Under the pieces are notes generated by a model. The model had not been told where the DNA came from. It worked only from the letters and a program-made list of their open reading frames with translations, and did not search any database. Source: Streptomyces sp. GQFP (lineage in GTDB: Bacteria; Actinomycetota; Actinomycetes; Streptomycetales; Streptomycetaceae). From it: a stretch of DNA of 64,000 nucleotides. Positions 42,183 to 50,190 of this stretch are shown here, piece by piece (the stretch's first letter is position 1; every line of letters begins with the position of its first letter). The position numbers and the translations under genes are program-made. The stretch lies in contig NZ_CP089312.1 of assembly GCF_021545335.1 (NCBI RefSeq), positions 7,192,001-7,256,000 on the forward strand. Direction: 5' to 3'.

Positions 42183-43384
42183 CGCGAGCGGCCCCGGTGC
42201 GCGGAGCCGGTGCTGCCCGGGGGCTGCCGGACGGCCGAGGCGGAGAGCTGCTTGCCGAGGGTGAGGGGCGCGACCTCCTTGACGCCGGCAGCCTTGATGA
42301 CGGCGGCGGCGACGGCGTCGCGATCCTCCACAGGAGCGATGCCGACCAGGTTCGCGAGCGCGGCCTTGGTGCCCAGGACGGCCTCGGTCTTCTGGTAGCT
42401 GAGCAGTTCCCGCAGTTGGGGGGCCCAGCCCAGCTCGCCGAGTTCGACTTGGCGGGCGAGGTGTCGGGCGACCCGGACCACCCGGGCATCGATCCTCAAG
42501 GCCAGGGCGAGGTCATAGTCCGTGCCGATCTGGATCTGCACGCTGAACCGGCTCGCGAGTGCCTCCGTCAACACCGCGCCGTGGACGCCGGGATTGTGGC
42601 CCGCCACCACGTAGAAGCCCGGCTCGGCCTTGATGGTCTCGCCCTTGTGGGCCTTGACCTGGATCTGCCTGCGCCCGTCCATCGCGGGATACAGCGCCGC
42701 CAGGACCTTCGGTGAGATCAAGGTGGCATCGTCGATCAGCAGGGCGCGGCCCTCGGTCATCGCGGTGACCAGCGGACCGTACTGGAAGACGTAGGCTCCC
42801 GCGTCGTCCTGTGTGTACTCGCCGATCAAGTCGCCGACCGTGGTGTCGCCGTCACCGGCGACGGTGAGCAGGTCCGGGAACGCCGCCTCGACCAGACTCG
42901 TCTTGCCGGTGCCCGGAGGGCCGTAGAGCAGCACCGGCACGTCGGCGTCGCGCAGGCGGTTCAACGCCTCGACGTCGGGCAGATCGGCCAGCTCCCGGGG
43001 GTGGTAGAGCTGGCCCCCCGCGCGGCGGATCGGGCCGGTCTGCCTGGGCGTGGCTGCGGCGGGAATGGTCGTGCGGGCCGTGGCCGCCTGGGCGCGGGGA
43101 GAGTGGGTGCCCGGTGGGCTGATCACAGCGGTCTGCGCGGCTGCGGCGGTTTTCGCGTTCGCGCGGAACTCCGGCTGTCCGGTTCCGCTTTGGTCGGCCT
43201 CGCCGCGTCGCACCAGGGTGAGGGCGGCGTTGCGGACGGCGCCGTGGGAGTGGCCCAGCTGCCTGGCCATGTCGCCGATGGTGAGCGTGTCCGCCGGCCG
43301 GTCGGCCAGCAAGCGGGCGACTTTCGCCCGTAGTTCGCCGCCCTTGGTGCGCGCTGGACTGGTAGGCGGTCCGGGTGTGGTCAA
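42179..43384 (-). CDS. MoxR-type AAA+ ATPase with N-terminal winged helix
   Basis: This 401-residue protein starts at TTG 43384, with AAGGG 7 nt upstream. The N-terminal ~70 residues form a helix-turn-helix (LTIGDMARQLGHSHGAVRNAALTLVRRG). The AAA+ core follows with Walker A YGPPGTGKTS near 151-160, Walker B RALLIDDATL near 212, a sensor AGHNPG, and LASRFSVQI. Together with the VWA protein it forms a CobS/CobT-like or MoxR/VWA couple. The HTH suggests DNA association or control, a combination less usual for MoxR proteins. Confidence 0.87.
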   Translation of the reverse strand: MTTPGPPTSPARTKGGELRAKVARLLADRPADTLTIGDMARQLGHSHGAVRNAALTLVRRGEADQSGTGQPEFRANAKTAAAAQTAVISPPGTHSPRAQAATARTTIPAAATPRQTGPIRRAGGQLYHPRELADLPDVEALNRLRDADVPVLLYGPPGTGKTSLVEAAFPDLLTVAGDGDTTVGDLIGEYTQDDAGAYVFQYGPLVTAMTEGRALLIDDATLISPKVLAALYPAMDGRRQIQVKAHKGETIKAEPGFYVVAGHNPGVHGAVLTEALASRFSVQIQIGTDYDLALALRIDARVVRVARHLARQVELGELGWAPQLRELLSYQKTEAVLGTKAALANLVGIAPVEDRDAVAAAVIKAAGVKEVAPLTLGKQLSASAVRQPPGSTGSAHRGRSR

Positions 43385-43512
43385 TGAGGGCCCTTCAACA
43401 GGTGTGGGTGCGGGTTGGGTTGGCGATGCGCTGGAGAGGCTGGCCGTTCTCGGAGCGGATCACGGACTGTGCCGACATCGGCGACTGGGCAACCGGGGCG
43501 TACCGTCGGCGC

Positions 43513-43761
43513 TCACCGGCTGGCCGAGGGCTCGGTCCAGGGGCAGGGGGTGGTCGGCGACGAGCAGCTCGCTGGCTGCCGAGCAGGCCCGTGCATCGGC
43601 TCCGTACCGGGTTCCGTCGCTCGGCAGGCGCAGCCCGGCGCCTCTTCGAAGCCGTCCTGGAGCAGGATCCGTCGGGCGGCGGCGTTGTAGCCGGTGGTGG
43701 TGATCTCGCCGGTGACGGTGTGCCGGATCGGCATGAACGGCTCTGCTGGTGCTTCGGGCAA
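43513..43761 (-). CDS. Short module protein
   Basis: This protein of 82 residues starts at TTG 43761, with AGGAG 7 nt upstream. It contains the first half of the ~65-residue module (TGYNAAARRILLQDGFEEAPG) and then a Cys/Pro-rich tail (CACRATEPG, PASCSSPTTPCP). The second helix of the module is missing, so the gene may be a truncated relative. It is the last coding unit of the conjugation operon before the gap that precedes the MoxR gene. Confidence 0.5.
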   Translation of the reverse strand: MPEAPAEPFMPIRHTVTGEITTTGYNAAARRILLQDGFEEAPGCACRATEPGTEPMHGPARQPASCSSPTTPCPWTEPSASR

Positions 43762-43895
43762 GGCGGAACTCCTGTCGGTGGTGGCGGGAAAGCGGTGGGG
43801 TGTTGGGCGAAGGCGCGGCGGGCCCGGAGCTTCCAGCATCTCAACGGTGCGTGGCTGGACCACGAACGATGGGCAATGACTGCCGACATGCTCCA

Positions 43896-43913
43896 GGGCG
43901 GGCCTCACCGCCC
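43896..43913 (-). terminator. Small hairpin after the 44054-45232 gene
   Basis: GGGCGG and CCGCCC flank a 6-nt loop in the 292-bp gap between the gene ending at 44054 and the short module gene. It is a weak candidate for a terminator. No other gene-like frame was found in the gap. Confidence 0.35.
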
Positions 43914-44053
43914 CTCAGCTACCTGACTCGCCTTTCCGCACGTTCTGATAGCCGGGTGTTCCAACAACAGCCATCGGTCAAGCTCCTTAAACGTGCTGAC
44001 GAGAAGGGAAGTTGGAGCCGTGTACTCGGACACGGACATGCCTGCGGGGTAGG

Positions 44054-45232
44054 TCACAGGCGCCGCGCGGGGGACGCGGGGTGTGCCGGCGGGGCAGGGG
44101 GTGCGGTGTCCAGGGCGGGACGTGACCGGATCCGCGGCGACTTGGGGGTGCGGTGCGGGGGAAGGACGGCGACGGTGGCTCCGAGATCCTCGGCCGCGAC
44201 GTGGACCTCGCGGACCAGGAAGGCGAACTGCCGGCCGAGCGTTTCGAGTCGGGCACCGATCTGCCGGCCCTGCACAGTGTTCAGGGCGTGGGAGAACTCG
44301 GCGACCGTGTCGAGGAGTTGTGCCAGCTGGACCATGGGACCTGCGGCGTAGCCCATCCGCGTGGCGCTGAGCAGGGCCTCGGAGACCTCGCCGGCGCCGC
44401 GCGCCTCGATGACATCCCGCAGGAGATCGTGGAGGGGCTGTTCGGGCGCGGCTTCCGGCCGGTTGAACCGGGAGGCGGAGTCCGCGCGCAGGACACCGGG
44501 CGGCACGGGCCGCGGCAACGCCAGCGAGGCCGTGTACTCGTTGTCGAACTGCCCGATCACCTGCCAGCCCGGCGCGTCCGGGTCGCCGACGAGAGCGATC
44601 ACGGTGTCGGTGTTGCCCTCGACTAGGTAGGCGAGGGTGATGAGGCGGCCGTCAGCCGCGTACCACGACTCGATCAAGTCCAACTCCCGCCGCCGTTGGG
44701 CGGCTTGGGCCATCTCGGTCCACATCTGCCGTTCCTCCGCGGTGAGCCCGGTGCCGGGCTGCTGGTTCAGGCGGGAGGCGTCGGCGAGGTCGGCGGCGAG
44801 ACTGCCGTGCTCGGCCCAGAAGACGAGGTGGGGCCACACAGCGGCGTGCTGCTCCCGCTCGGCGGACGTCCCTTCACAGGCGGGGCGCTTGAGCACGCCG
44901 GTGATCTCGGTGTGGGAGGCGGCGAGGGCGTCGAGCAGGTCGCGCCAAGCGCTGGTGTGCCGGGCCGGAGGCAGCATGTCGAGGGTGCTGCGGGCCGAGT
45001 CCAGCAACGCGTCGGCGTGCTGGACGAGTTGAGCGGCGTAGAGGGCAAGGGCCGTCTGGTTGCGGCGGGCGCGGGCCGTTGCCTCGGCGCGGTGGTGGAC
45101 GGTGCGGCCGTACCGGTCGCGGGTGGTGTCGAGCGCGGTCTGGATCTCGCGGTCGAGGACGGCTATGCGCGTCCGGAAGTCGCGTGCCCGGGAGACGAGA
45201 TCGGCCGTGTCCGGTGCGGGGGTGTCGGGGAT
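44054..45232 (-). CDS. Long helical protein; probable ATC start
   Basis: This ~392-residue protein of unknown function is mainly α-helical with a coiled-coil-like N-terminus (LVSRARDFRTRIAVLDREIQ). A C-terminal bundle (LSATRMGYAAGPMVQLAQLL) resembles the small helical proteins at 48.9 and 51.3 kb. The middle contains a β-rich piece (LITLAYLVEGNTDTVIALVG). The natural start is open: AGGAG and a 7-nt spacer lead to ATC 45232 (IPDTPAPDT), and there is no ATG, GTG or TTG nearby. The upstream gene ends 17 bp before it. Confidence 0.65.
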   Translation of the reverse strand: MPDTPAPDTADLVSRARDFRTRIAVLDREIQTALDTTRDRYGRTVHHRAEATARARRNQTALALYAAQLVQHADALLDSARSTLDMLPPARHTSAWRDLLDALAASHTEITGVLKRPACEGTSAEREQHAAVWPHLVFWAEHGSLAADLADASRLNQQPGTGLTAEERQMWTEMAQAAQRRRELDLIESWYAADGRLITLAYLVEGNTDTVIALVGDPDAPGWQVIGQFDNEYTASLALPRPVPPGVLRADSASRFNRPEAAPEQPLHDLLRDVIEARGAGEVSEALLSATRMGYAAGPMVQLAQLLDTVAEFSHALNTVQGRQIGARLETLGRQFAFLVREVHVAAEDLGATVAVLPPHRTPKSPRIRSRPALDTAPPAPPAHPASPARRL

Positions 45233-45243
45233 GGAGAGGCTCC
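45230..45243 (-). promoter_or_regulatory. RBS with ATC start codon
   Basis: GGAG (45240-45243) is followed by a 7-nt spacer and ATC (45230-45232), the only start-like codon for the gene ending at 44054. Confidence 0.5.
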
Positions 45244-45249
45244 TGGGTG

Positions 45250-45870
45250 TCAGGACCGGCGGCGCGGCGGACGGCTGGGTGGGGCGGCAGTCGTCGTGGC
45301 GGTGCGTACCGGGCCGGTGGGAGCTGTCGCTCCGGGGGCGGCTGCGTGCAGGTCGGGGGCGAGTTCTACGTGGTAGCGGGCGGCGGTGAGCATCTCGGCT
45401 GCCCAGGAGGCGCGATCGTTCTCCCAGGCGTGGCCCATGTCGAACGGGAGACGGATCCAGACGCTGCGCAGGGTGGGTTCGAAGCGGAAACCGGCTCTGC
45501 GCAGCACGTCGGACGCGAACGCGTCGACGCGGCCGATGACTTCGACCTCGCCGCCCCGCTCGCGCACGATACGGATCGGCTCGGTGCCGGGTGTCACCGT
45601 GGCCGCCCGCTGTGCGACAGGGACGGCAGCGGAACGGCTGGTCTCCAGGTCGGCGCAAGCAGTGATGCCCGCATCCGCATCGACCCTCTCCAGGTCGGCA
45701 GGGTCCCCGAAGGTGATCTCTTCGATCGTCACCTCCAGCCGGGCGAGGGAGTCCAGACCGTGGGTCTCGTCCCCGAGCTGTGCGGCGAGTGCTTCCGCTG
45801 CTGCACTGGTCGCAGCGGTGATCGTGAAGAGGACGGCCGTGGGGAGCGTGGTGAAGGAGTAGTCAGGCAT
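45250..45870 (-). CDS. Protein with a C-terminal module
   Basis: This 206-residue protein starts at ATG 45870, with AGGA 3-4 nt upstream. The N-terminal half is rich in Ala and Thr (AVLFTITAATSAAAEALAAQL) and includes an acidic middle. The C-terminal part is the module: VDAFASDVLRRAGFRFEPT, SVWIRLPFDMGHAWENDRAS, then AAEMLTAARYHVELAPDL. The tail is basic. It is in the group where the module sits behind another domain. Function unknown. Confidence 0.72.
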   Translation of the reverse strand: MPDYSFTTLPTAVLFTITAATSAAAEALAAQLGDETHGLDSLARLEVTIEEITFGDPADLERVDADAGITACADLETSRSAAVPVAQRAATVTPGTEPIRIVRERGGEVEVIGRVDAFASDVLRRAGFRFEPTLRSVWIRLPFDMGHAWENDRASWAAEMLTAARYHVELAPDLHAAAPGATAPTGPVRTATTTAAPPSRPPRRRS

Positions 45871-45908
45871 GCTTCCTGTGAGGTGATCTTGTGGGGCCGG
45901 GCGGCCGG

Positions 45909-46367
45909 TTACCCGAAGTGGGTGAGGGAGCGGCTCAAGGGGCCTTTGCTGGGGCTCCTGGGCGGGTGCACGGTGGGCGCGTGCGCGGCCGGGTCCGGCC
46001 CGGGTGGCACGGAGGTGGCGCGAGCCGGGCCGATCTGGGGGGACGGGCGGGCGGCTGCCTGGGCGAGACGGCTGCGCCGTTCGTGCATCCCGCGGTCCTG
46101 GACCGGGCGGGGCGGAGCCGGGGGATAAAGGGCGGGGTCGGCGTGTACGCGGTAGCCGAGGCGGCGCAGGTCGTGGACGGCTTGGAGGGCGCGGCGTTGT
46201 CCGTCGCGTTCGGGCGTGGTGAGCCGGTACAGGCCCGCGGCGCCGGGGACCGGCTCGAACTGCTCGCGGGTGAGCAGCCAGTCGGCCAGGTGGCCGGGGA
46301 ACGGGGAGCCGACTTCGGCCACGTAGCCGTGCTTGGGATGGACGGCGAAGCGGAAATGGTCGGACAG
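45909..46367 (-). CDS. Module protein with probable CTG start
   Basis: This ~152-residue protein has the module near its N-terminus (WLLTREQFEPVPGAAGLYRL, ALQAVHDLRRLGYRVHADP) and a basic Pro-rich C-terminal tail. No ATG, GTG or TTG is available near the 5' end. CTG 46367 (encoding SDHFRFAVHPK) lies 11 nt after AGAAGG, and GTG 46325 (VAEVGSPFPGHL) is a shorter alternative. It follows the 46390 gene closely. Function is unknown. Confidence 0.6.
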   Translation of the reverse strand: MSDHFRFAVHPKHGYVAEVGSPFPGHLADWLLTREQFEPVPGAAGLYRLTTPERDGQRRALQAVHDLRRLGYRVHADPALYPPAPPRPVQDRGMHERRSRLAQAAARPSPQIGPARATSVPPGPDPAAHAPTVHPPRSPSKGPLSRSLTHFG

Positions 46368-46389
46368 GAAAAGGGAGCCCTTCTTCTGG

Positions 46390-47562
46390 TCAGCGGTGCG
46401 GGGACGGGGAGGGAGGCGGCAGGGCGGGCCGGACGGCGGGAGCGGGCGCCACAACGCCCGGGGACGGGGCAACGCCGGGGCGGGCGGCGTGGGCGATACG
46501 CGCGAAGGCGTCGGCTTCGGCGAGCCAGACCCCGAGGGACGGCAGCACCTGCCGCCCGAGCCGGGTGCGCAACTGCTCCGGCGGCTCCAGGGATATGGGA
46601 GGCCGGAACCACAGCTCCCGGAGCCGGTGCTGCCACTCCTGCATAGCCGGGGTGCAGGAGGCGAGGGCGTCACCGAGGCGGTGGACGACGCCGGCGTCGG
46701 CGGGATGGTGTGTGAGGGCGGTGGTGCAGTTGGCCAGCACGCCGGGCGCGTGCGTGAGAACGGGCAGGAACTCCAGCCAGATCCGTTCGACGAACACCTT
46801 CGTCGCCTCCGTCAGCGCCGTGGGAGAGCGCAGGGGCACGCCGTCGCTGAAGCGCCCGGAATCACGCATCGCCTGGAGGGTGTCGTACTCGGCTCGGATC
46901 GCGTCGAGGGCCGCCAGGACGGCGCCCGTACGGCGTTCGTGGAGGGCGCGGTGGTAGGCGGGCAGGAACGTGTCACTGATGACCTGCGCGGCCGGGCCCG
47001 GCCCTGCGGGAAGGGTGATGCTGGCGGGCGCGTGGGGGTCGTAGCTGTCCTCGAACTCCTCGTAGGAGGCGAACGCCCCGAGCAGGTAGCCGTGTTCGGG
47101 ATCTGGGCTGTGCTCGGTAAGCAGCAGTTCGATGCCTGTGTCGCTGTCGAGTTTCGCCGCGTACGGCACGCGTCGGTCTTTCACGGCTCGGGCGAGGTCG
47201 CCGCGGTCCCACAGGTAGGGAAGGAGGTCTTCCTGCCAGAGGGGATTGCTGTAGATCTCGACCTGAGCTGTCCACCGTCCGGGCAGCCGTGCGGCGATCT
47301 GGTCGGCGATATCGCCGAGATATGGACGGCCGCTCACCTGGACTGTGGCCCGGTGGCGGCGGGCGATCGGTAGCAGCTTCGCCATCGCCGCCGGCACGCT
47401 GTCGCCGGGCGTGTGGAAGCTGCCGTCGTCCCGCTTGGTGAAGCCGGTCTGTTCCAGGGCGGTGTGTGCCCACGGCCACTTCTCGCCGTGGGCGATGGCG
47501 ATCAGACCGTCGAAATGGCGGCTGTAGGCCACGGTGATCTGGGCGGGAGGGTTTGGCGGCAA
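46390..47562 (-). CDS. Large protein with N-terminal module and helical C-terminus
   Basis: This 390-residue protein starts at TTG 47562, with AAGGA about 10 nt upstream. The first ~60 residues form the module (HTALEQTGFTKRDDGSFHTP, with RRHRATVQVSG). Then comes a domain with LPGRWTAQVEIYSNPLWQEDLLPYLWDRG, which resembles the N-terminal domain of family B. The remaining ~200 residues are helical. The C-terminal tail is Pro-rich. It is the largest of the module-bearing proteins; I do not recognise an enzyme domain. Confidence 0.7.
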   Translation of the reverse strand: MPPNPPAQITVAYSRHFDGLIAIAHGEKWPWAHTALEQTGFTKRDDGSFHTPGDSVPAAMAKLLPIARRHRATVQVSGRPYLGDIADQIAARLPGRWTAQVEIYSNPLWQEDLLPYLWDRGDLARAVKDRRVPYAAKLDSDTGIELLLTEHSPDPEHGYLLGAFASYEEFEDSYDPHAPASITLPAGPGPAAQVISDTFLPAYHRALHERRTGAVLAALDAIRAEYDTLQAMRDSGRFSDGVPLRSPTALTEATKVFVERIWLEFLPVLTHAPGVLANCTTALTHHPADAGVVHRLGDALASCTPAMQEWQHRLRELWFRPPISLEPPEQLRTRLGRQVLPSLGVWLAEADAFARIAHAARPGVAPSPGVVAPAPAVRPALPPPSPSPHR

Positions 47563-47585
47563 CTCGGCTTTCCTTGGCGGGGAGT

Positions 47586-48101
47586 TCAGGGACGGGTCCG
47601 CTGCGGCGTCTGTGCGACGGCGGTCGGCAGGGTGGCGCGTGGCGTGGGAGGACTGGCTGGGGGCGGGGCGGTGCGCAGGTCGGCGGCGGTATTGCGCAGC
47701 CGGGCGCGGGCCGCGACGTACTTCTCGGCCGCCAGCATCCGCAGCACCTGGGGGTCGTTGCGCAGGTGCGTGTGGGAGAGGTCGGGGACGGCCTCGCGCT
47801 GGAAGCCGGTCGTGGCGTAGGTCAGTGCCTCGGCCAGGGTGTCCAGAGCGTGCGCCATGCCCGCGGTGGCCCGGGCGAGCCGGACCAGGACGACGCGTTC
47901 TGGTGCGTGGACCGTGTCCGGGACGGCGAACCGTTCCCAGGCGCGTTCAACGGCGTGTTGCAGATGGTGGGAGAGCGTGGCGATGTCGTCGGCGAGCGTG
48001 ACCGGGTCGACGGCCTCGGGCTGGGTGGGAAACTCGGCGGCGAGTTCGTCCAGACGCCGGGCCAGGTGATCGAGCGTGCTCTGGGAGACGGAGGAGACCA
48101 T
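47586..48101 (-). CDS. Small helical protein
   Basis: This 171-residue protein starts at ATG 48101, in TGATG overlap with the glycosyltransferase gene. It is a helical bundle: STLDHLARRLDELAAEF, TLADDIATLSHHLQHAV, LARATAGMAHALDTLAEAL, RMLAAEKYVAARARL. The tail is Ala/Thr/Pro-rich. It belongs to the set of small helical proteins of this element. The function is unknown. Confidence 0.7.
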   Translation of the reverse strand: MVSSVSQSTLDHLARRLDELAAEFPTQPEAVDPVTLADDIATLSHHLQHAVERAWERFAVPDTVHAPERVVLVRLARATAGMAHALDTLAEALTYATTGFQREAVPDLSHTHLRNDPQVLRMLAAEKYVAARARLRNTAADLRTAPPPASPPTPRATLPTAVAQTPQRTRP

Positions 48102-48865
48102 CACACCACCCCGGCCGCATCGCTGGCCGCCGGGACGGAGAGGGCGGCTCGCAGGCTGCGCCCGTAGTTCCACGCATGCCGGCGGGCTGCTGGCTCCAGG
48201 ACGTCGTAGGTGTCCTGGCGGGTCATCTGGCCTGGGTGTTTGCGGTAGCGGTAGACCGGCACGGGCAGCAGGACGCCGGACGCGAGGCAGGTGACGCCGA
48301 TCGCGGCCATGTAGTCCTCGCCCTGGACCAGGCCGCCCATCGGTGCAGCGCGCACCAGATCGGTGCGCGCGAGGATCGTGGTCGGCCCGACCGGGATGGT
48401 GGCGCACGGGTCCTTCCAGTACGTCCACACGTCGCCGGCCGCGTGCCGGCCTGGCGGAGCCGGGCAGCGCCACAGGGAGGTCGTGCCGTCCGGGTAGAGG
48501 TCCTCGCTGTAGCCCGCGCACCAGCCCAGGCCGGTGGCCTCCAGCACGCACAGCCGTACGGCCATCGCGTCGTCGGTGAACAGGTCGTCGTCGTCCGCCC
48601 AGTTCACGTAGGCGGTGCGTACCTCGTTCAGCGCGAGGTTGCGAGCGCAGGCTGCTCCCACCGGGGGCAGCGGCAGGATGCGTACGCGGGCATCGTCGGC
48701 GAGCGGGGCCGGCAGCCGCCGCGGATCGGCGCCGTCGAGGGCGATCACCGCTTCCCAGGGCACGCTCTGCCGGTCGAGGCTGGCGTGCATGGCCCCCAGG
48801 TGGCCGATCCGGTCTTCGCTGAGACGGGTGGCGATGACGACCGTGACCGGGGGCAGGTGGGGCAT
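48101..48865 (-). CDS. GT2 family glycosyltransferase
   Basis: This 254-residue protein is a family 2 glycosyltransferase: PVTVVIATRLSEDR at the N-terminus, CARNLALNEV, the nucleotide-sugar and metal site NWADDDDLF near 87-95, and an acceptor-side segment GEDYMAAIG. It has no transmembrane segment. It sits inside the conjugation operon and is coupled to a helical protein gene. It could glycosylate a surface or transfer-apparatus component, but the sugar and acceptor are unknown. Confidence 0.87.
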   Translation of the reverse strand: MPHLPPVTVVIATRLSEDRIGHLGAMHASLDRQSVPWEAVIALDGADPRRLPAPLADDARVRILPLPPVGAACARNLALNEVRTAYVNWADDDDLFTDDAMAVRLCVLEATGLGWCAGYSEDLYPDGTTSLWRCPAPPGRHAAGDVWTYWKDPCATIPVGPTTILARTDLVRAAPMGGLVQGEDYMAAIGVTCLASGVLLPVPVYRYRKHPGQMTRQDTYDVLEPAARRHAWNYGRSLRAALSVPAASDAAGVV

Positions 48866-48921
48866 GGACAGGAGATTCCTTCGGGAGTTGAGGAGACCGC
48901 GGGTAGGTGATGCCGGGGCTG

Positions 48922-49464
48922 TCAGGGGCGGCGGCGTGTGGGCTGGATGCCGTCGGCGTCAACGGCCCGGCTGTGCTGCCCGACGACGGGTGCCGAGGAG
49001 AGGCCCGAGCTCTGCTCCGGCCCGGCGAGCGGGCGGGTGACGGCCTCCAGCGCGCGGTGGAGGCTGCGCAGGGCAGCGGCGTGGCCGAGGGTGACGGCCA
49101 GCTGGCTCTCGACGGGGGCGGCGGTGCCCGGGCGGGGCGTGAGCCGGTGGGTGTCGGCGAGGCCGATCACCGTCGTACTCAGGTGGGCGGCGGCACGGTT
49201 GGTGTGGGCGAGGGCGGCGGCGAGCTGGGCGAGGTAGTCGCGTCCCGCCCTGGTAGCACCGAGGGAGCTGTCCGTGGTTTGCCGCAGATCCGCGACGAGC
49301 CCATGGGAGAGGTCGTTCACCGTGATCAGCTGCTCCAGCATGGGCGCGAGTGCGGCCAGCGCGTTGCCTGTCTGTGGTGGAACCAGGCGGGTGGCGGACT
49401 CGCTGATGTGGCGCTGCCAGCTGGCCAGGCGGGCGCGGACGACGGCGTCGTTGGTCAGGCTCAT
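48922..49464 (-). CDS. Small helical protein
   Basis: This 180-residue helical protein starts at ATG 49464 in ATGA overlap with the gene above it. Helices include VVRARLASWQRHISESATRL, LAPMLEQLITVNDLSH, RDYLAQLAAALAHTNRAAAHL and LGHAAALRSLHRALEAV. The C-terminus is flexible. Its layout matches the bundle proteins at 47.6 and 51.3 kb. Function is unknown. Confidence 0.7.
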   Translation of the reverse strand: MSLTNDAVVRARLASWQRHISESATRLVPPQTGNALAALAPMLEQLITVNDLSHGLVADLRQTTDSSLGATRAGRDYLAQLAAALAHTNRAAAHLSTTVIGLADTHRLTPRPGTAAPVESQLAVTLGHAAALRSLHRALEAVTRPLAGPEQSSGLSSAPVVGQHSRAVDADGIQPTRRRP

Positions 49465-50156
49465 CGGCGCTGCCCCCTGCGCGGTGCGGCGGGCGCATGG
49501 GGCGGATAGGTGCGCGGGCCGTCGGGTGAGGGGATGGTGATGTGGAAGCCCTTCAGCCGGAGGCGGTGCACGCTGATTGTCAGCTGGCGCCGGGCCGCCG
49601 TGTCGGTGAGGGAGCCCGGCAGGTGGCATTCGCCGGTGGCGGGGTCGAGGAGGAATCCGCCGCGGGCGAGCAGTTCGCTGACGGCGCCGAGGTAACCGGT
49701 GCGGATCCGCGGACGGCGGTGCTCGTCGAGGGTGACGTGGACCTGGAGGTGGCCCAGGCTGCTGCGCCGGATCGGGGTGGGGGCGGAGAGGCGGTAGTCG
49801 GTCAGAAGCCGCCGGTGCAGCCGGGCCGCGGCGCGGACGGGGTCGGCTGGGACGGCGATCCCGCGCGGGGCTCTCAGGCCCGTCACGTGCTGGTGGCTGG
49901 TGTTGGCGGGCAGCATCGGCAGCGCCAGGTACTCGCCCAGGCGGTGGGGGCGGGGCATGACGTACAGCTGCAGGCCCCAGTGGTGGGTGAGCACGCTGCG
50001 CTGGATGTTGTCCGTCTGGAACGCGGCGTACGGCAGGGGGCCGCTGTCCCAGATCCGGTCGCTGGCCGGGTCGGTGGCGATGGGCACCGCGGTCGGGTCG
50101 GGCTGCCAGCCGGGCAGGCGGTCGGCGAGCGCTCGGGTGAACTCCGTTATGTGCAA
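49461..50156 (-). CDS. Paralogue family B protein, copy 2
   Basis: This 231-residue protein begins at TTG 50156, which has GAGGA 7 nt upstream; ATG 50198 gives 14 more residues and overlaps the lipoprotein stop. The N-terminus ITEFTRALADRLPGWQPD aligns with the proteins at 30151-30918 and 51820-52602. The middle has GIAVPADPVRAAARLHRRLL. The C-terminal third is the module (ELLARGGFLLDPATGECHLP, VHRLRLKGFHITIP). Function unknown. Confidence 0.72.
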   Translation of the reverse strand: MHITEFTRALADRLPGWQPDPTAVPIATDPASDRIWDSGPLPYAAFQTDNIQRSVLTHHWGLQLYVMPRPHRLGEYLALPMLPANTSHQHVTGLRAPRGIAVPADPVRAAARLHRRLLTDYRLSAPTPIRRSSLGHLQVHVTLDEHRRPRIRTGYLGAVSELLARGGFLLDPATGECHLPGSLTDTAARRQLTISVHRLRLKGFHITIPSPDGPRTYPPHAPAAPRRGQRR

Positions 50157-50190
50157 AGGCGATTCCTCGACCGGCGAGGCGACGGGGCGG

